In this document: one piece after another, positions 8,371 through 17,509 of the stretch | Layout: each line of letters opens with the position of its first letter | Numbering within the stretch: the stretch's first letter is position 1 | DNA from: Cyclobacteriaceae bacterium | GTDB taxonomy: Bacteria > Bacteroidota > Bacteroidia > Cytophagales > Cyclobacteriaceae | NCBI GenBank assembly: GCA_012033595.1 | Contig: JAAUQL010000053.1 | Location: forward strand, 1 to 38,760 | Direction: 5' to 3' | DNA length: 38,760 bases | Notes under the pieces: model-generated | Database searches by the model: none | What the model was told of the DNA's origin: nothing | The model's input: only the letters and a program-made list of their open reading frames with translations | Program-made: the position numbers and the translations under genes

Positions 8371-9728
8371 ATGGCACTATTCGAAATTTTAATGCCTCAG
8401 ATGGGTGAGAGTGTGATGGAGGCTACGATCATTTCATGGCTTAAGAAAGTAGGGGAAAAGGTAGAAGCAGAAGAACCCCTGCTGGAAGTGGCCACTGACA
8501 AAGTGGATACCGAAGTACCTGCCATCAAGGAGGGCTTCATCAAGGAATTGCTGGCCAAAGAAGGAGATGTGGTGCAAATCGGATCGCCCATCGCGATCTT
8601 CAGCACCGACGCCACGGAGATAGAAATTGCCGAAAGGCAGCCTAAAAGCACCCCTGCCCCTAAAGAAATGGCAGAGATACAGGCAGAAGAAAAAAAACCA
8701 GTGATAAAAGCCCCTGCTAAGACGGCGGCTCCCCAACCTGAGCCCGAAGTAGCACAAGTGGCTTCGGCAGTATATATCGACAGGTTTATTTCGCCTTTGG
8801 TAAAAAACATAGCCAAAGAAGAGCACATCACCGAAGATGAGCTGCAATCCATAGAAGGCACAGGCAAAGACGGACGGGTAACCAAAAACGATATAATCAA
8901 CTACCTGAAAAAACAAAAGCACACACGATCGGGATACAAATCGAACGGCTGTGTGACGAGCCCCATCCGCTCAGCGGTAGAAAAAGGCACATCCATTCCG
9001 GCGCCCATTGCCGGCGAAGACGACGAAGTAATAGAGATGGATCGCGTAAGGCGCATCATTGCCGATCGGATGGTTGAATCTCGCAATGTGTCGGCCCATG
9101 TGCACTCCTTTATCGATGCCGACGTCACGGAGATCGTGAAGTGGCGCAGCCGGGTCAAAGAGCACTTTTTAAAAGACCTGGGCGTAAAGCTCACCTTCAC
9201 CCCCATCTTTATCGAAGCCCTGGCCAAGGCACTCAAGGACTATCCGATGATGAATATTTCGGTGGACGGCTACAAGATTATCAAGCGCAAGCACATCAAC
9301 ATAGGCATTGCCGTGGCGCTGCCCGAAGGCAACCTGATCGTACCGGTGATCAAAGATGCCGACCAGCTCAACCTGGTAAGCCTGGCCAAAATGGTGAACG
9401 ACTACGCCACACGAGCCCGCACCAATCAGTTGAGCATAGAAGAAATCACGGGCTCCACCTACACCCTTACCAACGTGGGTTCATTTGGCAGCACCATGGG
9501 CACGCCCATTATTTTGCAGCCCAATGTGGGCATACTCGCCATAGGAGCCATCGAGAAAAAGCCCTCGGTGATTCAGACCAGGGAGTACGGCGATGTAATG
9601 GCCATCCGCAAAAAATGACGCTCTCCCACTCCTACGACCACCGGGTGATCGATGGAGCCCTGGGCAGCCTCTTTGTGAAACGGGTCGCCGAAAACCTGGA
9701 AAATTTCGATACCAGCAGGGATTTTTAA
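8371..9728 (+). CDS. 2-oxo acid dehydrogenase E2 (dihydrolipoyl acyltransferase), frameshifted near the 3' end
   Basis: E2 forms the core of 2-oxo acid dehydrogenase complexes. The order is lipoyl domain (about 1-75, lipoyl lysine in ATDKVDTEVPA), a proline/alanine linker, the E3-binding domain (YIDRFISPLVKNIAKEEHI ... GKDGRVTKNDIINYL), then the acyltransferase domain. The first frame stops at 9616-9618, before the active site. The catalytic HRVIDG motif (His codon 9639-9641) and the C-terminus LENFDTSRDF lie in the next frame, ending at 9728. One more A in the A6 run at 9610-9615 restores ..RKKMTLSHSYDHRVIDG. I start at the ATG at 8371 (MALFEILMPQMGES). A branched-chain or 2-oxoglutarate role cannot be separated here, since no E1 or E3 gene is adjacent. 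Confidence 0.85.
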
Positions 9729-9816
9729 TAAAATTGCTCCCCCATCAATTAGGCAAGCGCCACAAATGTCGGAAGACCGGGGCGCGGAGACGGATGTGAT
9801 TTATAAACGTCGATAA

Positions 9817-12105
9817 CTATTGGTTCATTATGGCCGTGCCTTTTTGGGCAGCTTTGGCTTTGGGAACATACAGCAGGGTGTAGGCCGAAGTACACTCGGC
9901 ATGGCCCGCTACTTCCACGATCAATTCGAACCGATCCACTTCCCATGCGGGCAAGATCGCCCGCACGGTAGGACCTGCCAGGTTGCGATTGGCCTCCGGC
10001 GCATCAAAATCCCATGAGAGCAAAGGTAATTCTTTGTCACCGGCCTTGAGTTTCACATTTATTTTGCCGGAAGCGACATCACTATAGGTGTCGTTGAGCA
10101 GCCAGATGTCTGAGCTAAACTCCTCCCCTTCTTTCCATTTCAGCTTGGTAATTTTGGCACTGGCCATAAACGGACGGCAAGACTGGCTCACTGCATAAAA
10201 CCCCGGCTTCGGTATATTTGGCCAATTGACCAGGGTGTTGTTGGCGGCAGTGGGCCAGGGTTCGTTGAAGCACCAGTTCAAGGCCATGGTGCAATAGGGC
10301 TTTTGCCTGCGCGCTTCTTCATAGATGGCCTTGTAGCCTTCGCACTGTAATAATTGGCCGTTGGCAATGAGTTCTTCCAGGTCTTTTGATTTGCCAAAAT
10401 AGTCCTCTATCATGCCTTGCATCAGCCAGGTATCTCCCACCCAGGCCTTGAAGGCGTGATGGCTTTCCCAGGCTGTGCCGGGCTTTGGCGGCCACAGCTC
10501 GTCGGCCGGAATGATGGTTTGGAGCACCTCTAAAGAAGATGGCGCCGGCAAGCCAAACTCGGTATAAGCCGTGTTTCGTGCCCGGGTCATACGTGCATAT
10601 ACTTCTTCACCGTCGTTCCAGTCGCGAAATACATAGTGTCCATGCGCCATTCCGATAACGGGACTGGTATAGATAAATGGTGTCTTGGGGTCGAGCAGGA
10701 GACATTGACTGTTGAGCAGACGCAAGGCAAGAGATTGCTCTGTCATGCCACTCCAATTGTTAAAGAGCTCATTACCACCACACCACATGGCCAGTGAGGC
10801 ATGTTTGCGCACCCGCTTGATGATGGACTCCGATTCTTGTCGAAGCACATTCAGGTATTTTGGAGTTCCGAGGTAGTTGTTGCAGGCCAGCGGAAATTCC
10901 TCCCACACCATAATGCCGAGCTGATCGCAGAGCTCAAAAAACGATTCTTTATTCACAATACATCCGCCCCAAATCCGCAGCATATTAAAATTGGCCTCCA
11001 GCGCCCGTTCGAGCAATTCTTTATACCTTGCGCTATCGATCACCCCGGGAAAAATCTCCGGCGCCACCCAGTTGGTTCCTTTGGCAAAAATATTTCTGTT
11101 GTTAATTTGCACCTGTATGGGTGCTACGCTTCGTCCTTTGGGGAAACCATCCGGACCATTCCAGGCTCCTTCGCTCATGACGAGGGCCACCTTGCGAAAT
11201 CCTACCTTTGACGTATGGGTTTCGAGCAATTTCCCTTCGCGATCGAGCAGCCTAAAAACCGAGGTGTACAGGTAGGGGTCTCCATGGTCGTGCGGCCACC
11301 AGAGTACAGGTTGCTGAAATTCCACCGGAAATTGAGCATTATTGCCGTGTATCATCGCAGCCTTTTGCAAAACGGCCTTGCCGCGGGCATCCCTCAGTTC
11401 CCACGCCATTTTACATTGATCAAGTTGCACCCCTTCTACTTTTATTTCTATATCGGCTTTGCTCAACTTATCGTCGAGTGTGTAGTCCACCCAGACGTCC
11501 CGTAGGTGAGAGGCATGGCGCACCTCCAGATAGGTATCATCCCAAATGCCGCTCGGCACCAGGCGTGGATGCCAGTCCCAACCGTAGCTCACTGCGGGCT
11601 TCACACTTTGAGCGGCCTGTGAGCGGTCTGCTGGCGATTTGTGCATTTTGGGGACAGGGTATATTTTCACCTGCATTTCATTTTTTTCTTTGACCAATGC
11701 GCTAAGGTCCAGCTGCACCGGGGTGAACATGCCTTCCTGGTGCAATAGCTGCCTGCCGTTGAGCCATATTTCAAACTCATAGTCTATGCCCTTCGAAACA
11801 AAAAAGAGCCTTTCGGTCGAGTCAAGGTAGGGCTTTTGGAAAGAAGTTTTATACACAAAAAACTTGTCTTCCATCCAGAGGTAGTCTTTCCAGTTTTCGG
11901 CATAGTAGTACGGATCGTATTTTTCGGCGTTGGCCATGTCGAGTTGAACGGCGCCGGGCACCGTAGCCGACACCCATTGCTCAGGTAGAGCTGTCAGGTG
12001 GTCGGCATGTCCCACCTGCCAGTGCAGTGTGGTGGTGGTATTTTGGGCGGATGTGGAAATGAAAGCAGCCACAAACAAAAGCAGAATGAATGATCGCATC
12101 AACAT
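9817..12105 (-). CDS. Secreted glycoside hydrolase family 2, beta-mannosidase-like
   Basis: The 762-aa protein begins with a signal peptide (MLMRSFILLLFVAAFISTSA). The GH2 layout follows: sugar-binding beta-domain (about 25-190), immunoglobulin-like domain, then a TIM barrel. The acid/base glutamate is E446 in WCGGNELFNNW. The nucleophile is probably E516 in YTEFGLPAP. The motif ANFNMLRIWGGC is typical of the beta-mannosidase branch. It should remove terminal beta-mannose in the periplasm. Exo-beta-glucosaminidase is a possible alternative in the same clan. It stands alone and is convergent with the E2 gene (9728). No SusCD pair is next to it. Confidence 0.85.
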   Translation of the reverse strand: MLMRSFILLLFVAAFISTSAQNTTTTLHWQVGHADHLTALPEQWVSATVPGAVQLDMANAEKYDPYYYAENWKDYLWMEDKFFVYKTSFQKPYLDSTERLFFVSKGIDYEFEIWLNGRQLLHQEGMFTPVQLDLSALVKEKNEMQVKIYPVPKMHKSPADRSQAAQSVKPAVSYGWDWHPRLVPSGIWDDTYLEVRHASHLRDVWVDYTLDDKLSKADIEIKVEGVQLDQCKMAWELRDARGKAVLQKAAMIHGNNAQFPVEFQQPVLWWPHDHGDPYLYTSVFRLLDREGKLLETHTSKVGFRKVALVMSEGAWNGPDGFPKGRSVAPIQVQINNRNIFAKGTNWVAPEIFPGVIDSARYKELLERALEANFNMLRIWGGCIVNKESFFELCDQLGIMVWEEFPLACNNYLGTPKYLNVLRQESESIIKRVRKHASLAMWCGGNELFNNWSGMTEQSLALRLLNSQCLLLDPKTPFIYTSPVIGMAHGHYVFRDWNDGEEVYARMTRARNTAYTEFGLPAPSSLEVLQTIIPADELWPPKPGTAWESHHAFKAWVGDTWLMQGMIEDYFGKSKDLEELIANGQLLQCEGYKAIYEEARRQKPYCTMALNWCFNEPWPTAANNTLVNWPNIPKPGFYAVSQSCRPFMASAKITKLKWKEGEEFSSDIWLLNDTYSDVASGKINVKLKAGDKELPLLSWDFDAPEANRNLAGPTVRAILPAWEVDRFELIVEVAGHAECTSAYTLLYVPKAKAAQKGTAIMNQ

Positions 12106-12639
12106 TTGAAAAAAGATTTAAGCATAAAGATAAATCTGAAAATGTTTAATCTATAATTAATGGAGAGCCATTCAATGATTAAAAACGCAAATGTTCTTGT
12201 GCCCTGATTTTTCCCACTCAAAACTCAGACCTGACAATCAGCCGGGATTGGAGAGGAATAGGAATAATATATTGCGAGGAAGGGTTAAATTGACTGGATG
12301 AACTGCTACTGGCTTTTCGATAAGCTAGCCCCATTCTCTGCGGCGGGCAAAAAGTAACTCCCACCGAAGCGGGAGTATAGGAAATAATTCCTTCGGCATA
12401 TAGCCTTATTGTGATAAGATTCAAAGTGTAATGATAGCGATGGGTGGTGATAATGTCAATGCTTCGCTCAAGAAATATGAAATTTATCTGTTTTATCTAA
12501 GGCTATAGCTCAGGACAAGAACGACAAAAACAAATGTATAGTTCATATTTAAGGTAAATGAGTCTATATTGAAATGCGAAGTAATTATTTTTTTAAGACA
12601 ACTATTTTTTAGGACATACACAAACCCCCAACATTTATT
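12106..12639. other. Divergent intergenic region, beta-mannosidase / cas9
   Basis: The gap contains promoters for both flanking genes. The last 60 bases before cas9 are AT-rich, with TATTTTTT at 12604-12611, a poor match to TAnnTTTG. A hairpin with arms ACTCCC (12357-12362) and GGGAGT (12371-12376) is present without a T-run. A 68-codon minus-strand frame at 12218-12424 has low-complexity serine and no homology I recognise, so I leave it out. No antirepeat to the CRISPR repeat was found beyond a 7-base GCCTTAT match near 12404. Confidence 0.4.
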
Positions 12640-15600
12640 ATGACAAAAATCCTAGGACTAGACCTCGGCACCAACAGCATCGGATGGGCTGTGGTAGAAT
12701 CGGAAAACAACACTTCTTTTGAACTGCTTAATAAAGGTGTGCGCATTTTTCAGGAAGGGGTGAAAATTGAAAAAGGGATTGAAGGCTCGAAAGCAGCAGA
12801 ACGAACCCGTTATCGCAGTGCGCGACGTATAAAATTCAGAAGAAAGCTGCGAAAATTCAAAACATTGAAGGTTTTGTCAGAAAACGGAATGTGCCCGATT
12901 CCTATGGACGAATTGTTACGCTGGAGAAAACATAAAGATGTTGAGACGGGACATCAAACAACTTTCAAAATGTATCCCATAAGCCCCGCTTTTATTGATT
13001 GGCAACGGACAAAAGATGAAAAGGACGGCTCAAAAATCAAGAACCCTTATTATTATCGCTCATTAACCGCAAATCAAAAACTGGATTGGAGCAATCAGGA
13101 AGATCGCTATAAAATAGGTAGAGCATTTTATCATATAGCTCAACGAAGAGGCTTTTTAAGTAATCGATTAGATGGAAATAGCGATGACCGTATGGATGCT
13201 ATCAGACAGGAATTACTGACTAAGATAGATGAAGTATATGTAGATGTTGCTGAATTGAAACTTACGCTATCTTTTACATTTAATGACGATGAGCAAGAAC
13301 CCAAAATAAAAAGCCTTAAAAGGCAGATCAATGCCATTTGCGAAAAGCATGACCAGATGAATTTGGCCAAAGAAGATGTAGTTAATCTTTTGAATAAGAG
13401 GGAAAACAAAGGGAAGGTAAAGCAAGCTATTGATGAATTGTCTGAAAAAATAGAGCAAGTTGGCTCTAAAACGTTGGGAGAATATTTCTATACATTATAC
13501 AAGAAAGGCGAAAAAATACGTGACCAATATACACATCGTGAAGAGCACTATTTGCATGAGGTTAACACTATTTGTAAAATGCAGCAACTACCTTCTGGCA
13601 TAGTGTCTTCTATCAATAAGGCAATTTTTTATCAACGCCCGCTCAAGTCGCAAAAGGGGTTAGTCGGCAAATGTCCGTTCGAAAAAAAGAAAACACGATG
13701 TGCTGTTTCGCACCCTTCTTTTGAAGAATATCGCATGCTATGTTTTGTGAACAATATAAAGATTCAAACCCCTGAGGACGAAAAGCTTCGCCCGCTAAAT
13801 GATGATGAAAGGGCAAGGATCATCCCAAGATTTTATTTAAAGAAGGATAATTTCGATTTTGAAGACTTAGCAAAGCAGTTGGCTCCCAAAAAACAATGCA
13901 AGTTTCACAAAGACGGAACTAAAGCTCCCGGTGATTTCCTCTTTAACTATAGCATGCACACTACCGTAAGTGGTTGTCCTGTATCAGCAAGGCTTCTGAG
14001 TATCTTTGGGAATGGATGGAAGGAATTAAAAATAGAATATGTCAGGGAGAAGGACAAAAAAATTTCAAATATTGACATCGATGATGTCTGGCATGTGCTC
14101 ATTACCTCCGATTCAGATCAAAAACTCGTCGATTTTGCTCGAAATCGGCTACATCTTGGCGAAGAAAAAATCAAAGAATTCATAAAAATCAAGGTAAAGC
14201 ATGATTATGCCGCTTTGAGTTTAAAAGCGATACGTAAAATTCTTCCGTACTTGCAAGAAGGCCTCATTTATTCCCATGCAGTATTCCTTGCAAAAATGGA
14301 GGATATCATTCCAGTGAAAATATGGGCAGATAAATCAAATCAAAAATTCATCCGCGATGAAATCCACCAGATAATCCTGACCCAAAACGAAGAAAAACAA
14401 ATAGCGGAAATTGTTAATGGTATGATTAAAAATTGTCACGAAAATCATTGGACTTGGAGCAAGGAAAGCGAAACAGGGCACTATAATGATCTAATGCTTC
14501 GAATCAATACCTACTTTGGCAAAAACAAATGGGCAAGCTTTACCCCTGAAATACAAAATAGAGTGATTGAGAGCGGTTTTACTTTATTCAAAAAGCATTT
14601 GGGGGATTCAAGCTTTGTAAAACCGTCGCGTATTGATGAAAGAGTAAAAGCATTTTTGATAGATAATTTTGACCTGGAAAGCGAAAAATTGGATTTGATG
14701 TACCACCCCTCTGCCCTGGATGTGTTCAAACCGCCTATCAAAGGCGATGATGGAAAAGAATATCTGGGTAGTCCCATGGTGACATCGATTCGTAACCCAA
14801 TGGCCATGCGAAGCTTGCACCAACTTCGAAAGTTGATCAATGAGCTAATTAAAGAAGAAATTATTGACCGTTCGACCAAGGTGAACATTGAAATGGCACG
14901 CGACCTGAAAAACGCCAACGAAAGAAAGGCTTTGCTTGCCTGGCAACGTGACAGGGAAAAAATCCACAAAGAATATGCAGAGCGGATCAAGGAGTATTTT
15001 GAAAAAGAATCCTGGAATATGGTACCATCTCAGTCTGACGTATTAAAATACCAACTCTGGGAAGAACAAAACCACATATGCCTTTACACTGGTGCAAATA
15101 TCGCTATCAGTGATTTTCTGGGAAAGGATCCTCGATTTGACATTGAACACACGATACCGAGAAGCCAATCTTTCGACAATTCTCAGGAAAACAAAACACT
15201 TTGCGACAATCGATTCAACAGACAAGTGAAAAAAAACAAAATCCCCCAGGATCTTTCCAATATCGAAGAAGTGCTCAGTCGAATAGTTCATTGGAAAGAG
15301 CGCTTTATTATTCTGGAAAAACAAATTGAGATGCTGGTGAGGAAATCGAAGGGCGCCACCACGAAAGAATTAAAGGACAAAGCCATCGAAAATCGCCACC
15401 GACTCACCTTTGAAAGAGATTATTATAAAAATAAATACCGACGTTTTACCATGAAAGATGTTCCGGAAGGCTTTAAAAACAGTCAATTAGTTGATACAGG
15501 TATTATCACCAAATATTCTCGTTTATACCTTAAAACATTGTTCGATAGGGTATATACCGTAAAAGGAAACACTGTCGCGGATTTTCGCAAAATATGGGGG

Positions 15601-17091
15601 CTTCAAGATGAATATGAGAAAAAAGCAAGGGGCAATCATATACATCATTGTATCGATGCCATAACAATAGCATGTATCACCAAGCAGAATTACGAAGCCC
15701 TTGCCAAGTATTATCATGAAATTGAAGACCAAAATGACAGGGGCATAGCTAGCAAACCCAAAGTCGACAAACCTTGGCCTTTCTTTTCGAAGGACTTGAA
15801 AGAAATTGAAAACCAATTGCTTGTTTCTCATCATACCCCTGATGTGCTACCCAAGCAAAGCAAAAAGAAACTTAGAAAAAGGGGTAAAATACAAAGAAAT
15901 TTAAAAGGGGAAACCAAATACCAACAGGGTGACACCATAAGGGGAAGCCTGCACCAGGAAACTTTTTATGGGGCGATACTTAGGCCAAAAAAAGACAACA
16001 AAGGAAAACATGTTTATGATTTAAATGGTGAACTGGATTTTGAAACCAATAGCAATGGGGATAAGGTATTTTATGTAACTCGTAAAAATGTAGAAGATAT
16101 CAAAAAGGGTGATGTCGATAAGATTGTAGATGAAGCAGTTAAAAAAATAATAATCGATGCTATAAAAAATAAGTTGATAGTGATTACGCCCGAAAATCAG
16201 AAAAATAAAATAAACGAAACGGTCTGGATGAATAAAGAAAAAGGCATAAAAATTAATAAAGTGCGCTGCCTGCATACTTTGAAAAATCCATTGAAAATAA
16301 AAGAACATAGGGACACTTCAAAGAAAAAGCACAAACAGCATTACTATACCGGCAATGATAAGAATTATCTGATGGCTATTTATGAAGGAATTAATTCAAA
16401 AGGAAAAATAGATAGGGATTATAAAATCATTAATAACATGGAAGATGGTGAGTTTTTCAAATCTTCTGTTTACAAAAATCTAAAAAGCCAGGGTTTAAAT
16501 CAATTGGAAACGTCTCTTTTAAGCCATGAAAAAGATTCATACAAAATATATCAGATAATTAAACCTGGTAAAATGGCTCTTTTGTGGAAGCATTTTCCAT
16601 CGGAGATTTGGGAGCTTGATGAAGTACAGTTAAAAAATAGGCTCTATAAAATAAGGGGTGTCGACAAGGATGGAATTAAATTGTATTACCATCAGGAAGC
16701 ACGGCCTGGCACTGAATTAATAAAATACATGAATGAAATAATCCGCAAAGGATTTGTTGATGAAGGAATTTTGGACACCAAGAAAGTTATGGATATGCTT
16801 AAAGAAACAGGCTCCCCTATTGACAATCAAAAGGACATCAGTCCTTATGCCGAAAAATCTGTCAATGGGCAATGGTTGATAAAAGACAAGCTTGGCTCCG
16901 TAATATTATCGTTGAACGACATCGAGAATCTGATTAAAGAAAGCAAGTTGACTACGCCCAAAGGCGGTGATATTGTTGACAAGGGAGTTGATTTTCCTTA
17001 TGTCAAATTTAAACCTTCAAATTTCAATGCCCTTTTAGAAGGTGTGGATTTTAAAATATCTGCATTAGGCATAATAACTAAATTGAAATGA
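12640..17091 (+). CDS. cas9: Type II-C CRISPR-associated endonuclease Cas9
   Basis: The 1483-aa protein is the crRNA/tracrRNA-guided double-strand DNA nuclease. Order: RuvC-I with D8 (GLDLGTNSIGW), arginine-rich bridge helix at about 55-80 (ERTRYRSARRIKFRRKLRKF), recognition lobe with HIAQRRGF at 165-172, RuvC-II with E751 (VNIEMARDLKN), HNH with D834, H837 and N860 (FDIEHTIPRSQSFDNS), RuvC-III with H1003 and D1006 (HIHHCIDAITIA), then a long WED/PAM-interacting part. H837 and N860 are 23 apart, as in SpCas9 H840/N863. All catalytic residues are intact. The length is typical of large Bacteroidota II-C Cas9. No csn2 or cas4 follows. The PAM cannot be read from sequence. Confidence 0.97.
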   Translation: MTKILGLDLGTNSIGWAVVESENNTSFELLNKGVRIFQEGVKIEKGIEGSKAAERTRYRSARRIKFRRKLRKFKTLKVLSENGMCPIPMDELLRWRKHKDVETGHQTTFKMYPISPAFIDWQRTKDEKDGSKIKNPYYYRSLTANQKLDWSNQEDRYKIGRAFYHIAQRRGFLSNRLDGNSDDRMDAIRQELLTKIDEVYVDVAELKLTLSFTFNDDEQEPKIKSLKRQINAICEKHDQMNLAKEDVVNLLNKRENKGKVKQAIDELSEKIEQVGSKTLGEYFYTLYKKGEKIRDQYTHREEHYLHEVNTICKMQQLPSGIVSSINKAIFYQRPLKSQKGLVGKCPFEKKKTRCAVSHPSFEEYRMLCFVNNIKIQTPEDEKLRPLNDDERARIIPRFYLKKDNFDFEDLAKQLAPKKQCKFHKDGTKAPGDFLFNYSMHTTVSGCPVSARLLSIFGNGWKELKIEYVREKDKKISNIDIDDVWHVLITSDSDQKLVDFARNRLHLGEEKIKEFIKIKVKHDYAALSLKAIRKILPYLQEGLIYSHAVFLAKMEDIIPVKIWADKSNQKFIRDEIHQIILTQNEEKQIAEIVNGMIKNCHENHWTWSKESETGHYNDLMLRINTYFGKNKWASFTPEIQNRVIESGFTLFKKHLGDSSFVKPSRIDERVKAFLIDNFDLESEKLDLMYHPSALDVFKPPIKGDDGKEYLGSPMVTSIRNPMAMRSLHQLRKLINELIKEEIIDRSTKVNIEMARDLKNANERKALLAWQRDREKIHKEYAERIKEYFEKESWNMVPSQSDVLKYQLWEEQNHICLYTGANIAISDFLGKDPRFDIEHTIPRSQSFDNSQENKTLCDNRFNRQVKKNKIPQDLSNIEEVLSRIVHWKERFIILEKQIEMLVRKSKGATTKELKDKAIENRHRLTFERDYYKNKYRRFTMKDVPEGFKNSQLVDTGIITKYSRLYLKTLFDRVYTVKGNTVADFRKIWGLQDEYEKKARGNHIHHCIDAITIACITKQNYEALAKYYHEIEDQNDRGIASKPKVDKPWPFFSKDLKEIENQLLVSHHTPDVLPKQSKKKLRKRGKIQRNLKGETKYQQGDTIRGSLHQETFYGAILRPKKDNKGKHVYDLNGELDFETNSNGDKVFYVTRKNVEDIKKGDVDKIVDEAVKKIIIDAIKNKLIVITPENQKNKINETVWMNKEKGIKINKVRCLHTLKNPLKIKEHRDTSKKKHKQHYYTGNDKNYLMAIYEGINSKGKIDRDYKIINNMEDGEFFKSSVYKNLKSQGLNQLETSLLSHEKDSYKIYQIIKPGKMALLWKHFPSEIWELDEVQLKNRLYKIRGVDKDGIKLYYHQEARPGTELIKYMNEIIRKGFVDEGILDTKKVMDMLKETGSPIDNQKDISPYAEKSVNGQWLIKDKLGSVILSLNDIENLIKESKLTTPKGGDIVDKGVDFPYVKFKPSNFNALLEGVDFKISALGIITKLK

Positions 17092-17104
17092 AGAAAAAGA
17101 AAAG

Positions 17105-17370
17105 AAGGAATGGATGTGAAACGATCAATGTAATCAGTTCACTAGGAATCCGTATGTCCACTCAATGACCACATGCACTCCACCTTTGAGATTTTGTTGC
17201 CTGGTTAGCCGTCTTAACAGACAAAAGTATTTTGAAGGAAAATCCTGCCCTCGGATAGGCCGTCCTAAGTCTTTGGAGCTAACATCCGGCACCCGGGTAG
17301 GCCACAAAACTTGTAGTTTGTCGAATCCGGGGCTCAGATAAGGCAAAAAAGATGTTTGAAGCCGTACTTT
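17105..17370 (-). ncRNA. Putative tracrRNA for the type II-C system, antisense to the cas genes
   Basis: The plus strand at 17311-17345 resembles the CRISPR repeat at 19769-19817, so the minus-strand RNA contains an antirepeat. Three blocks agree in order: TTGT(A/G)GTTTG (17311-17320), AATCC (17324-17328) and CAGATAAGGCA (17335-17345). The single mismatch in the first block becomes a G-U pair. Weaker agreement continues to GTAC (17364-17367). A central bulge is expected. After the antirepeat the RNA can form hairpins at 17288-17303 (GGC/GCC and ACCC/GGGT), 17256-17267 (TAGG/CCTA), 17242-17256 (ATCC/GGAT, overlapping alternative) and 17204-17218 (GTTA/TAAC). A final hairpin at 17116-17142 (GTGAA/TTCAC) precedes a T-rich stretch. 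The ends are estimates, and no clear promoter was found. Confidence 0.8.
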
Positions 17371-17373
17371 TTC

Positions 17374-17414
17374 GCCAGGTTGGCAGACAAAAGACGTTGG
17401 TCGGCCAACTTGGC
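17374..17414. repeat. Two spaced hairpin units between tracrRNA and the DUF6261-like gene
   Basis: GCCA-GGT-TGGC (17374-17384) and GCCA-ACT-TGGC (17404-17414) are similar hairpins 30 bases apart, each followed by AG-CA. Between them GTTGG-TCGG-CCAAC (17396-17409) is a further 5-bp hairpin. They lie where the tracrRNA promoter (minus) and the 220-aa gene promoter (plus) should be. They may be operator sites or part of a longer tracrRNA. This is seen directly; the function is unknown. Confidence 0.45.
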
Positions 17415-17509
17415 AGTCATTTGATTATGATATTTCATTATAAGTGATATATTGCCAAAAAATAACCCAATCCACAAGTTAAATTTTTTTATACCTAACA
17501 TTATCAATC

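Noticed and set aside
9141-9728. Separate gene overlapping the end of the E2 gene
   Set aside because: Its first 150 codons are an out-of-frame shadow of the acyltransferase domain. Only the last part is the true C-terminus of E2 after the frame change.
12218-12424. Minus-strand 68-codon frame upstream of cas9
   Set aside because: It has serine runs, no recognisable motif, no ribosome-binding site and no neighbours. It is most likely chance.
12395-12425. Possible second antirepeat upstream of cas9 (GCCTTAT then GATTCAAAG)
   Set aside because: Only a 7-base block and a weak second block match, in an order and spacing that cannot pair well with the repeat. The 17.3 kb site is far better.
17134-17346. 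Minus-strand 70-codon reading frame after cas9
   Set aside because: It coincides with the antirepeat and hairpins of the tracrRNA, has no protein-like features, and is best explained as RNA.
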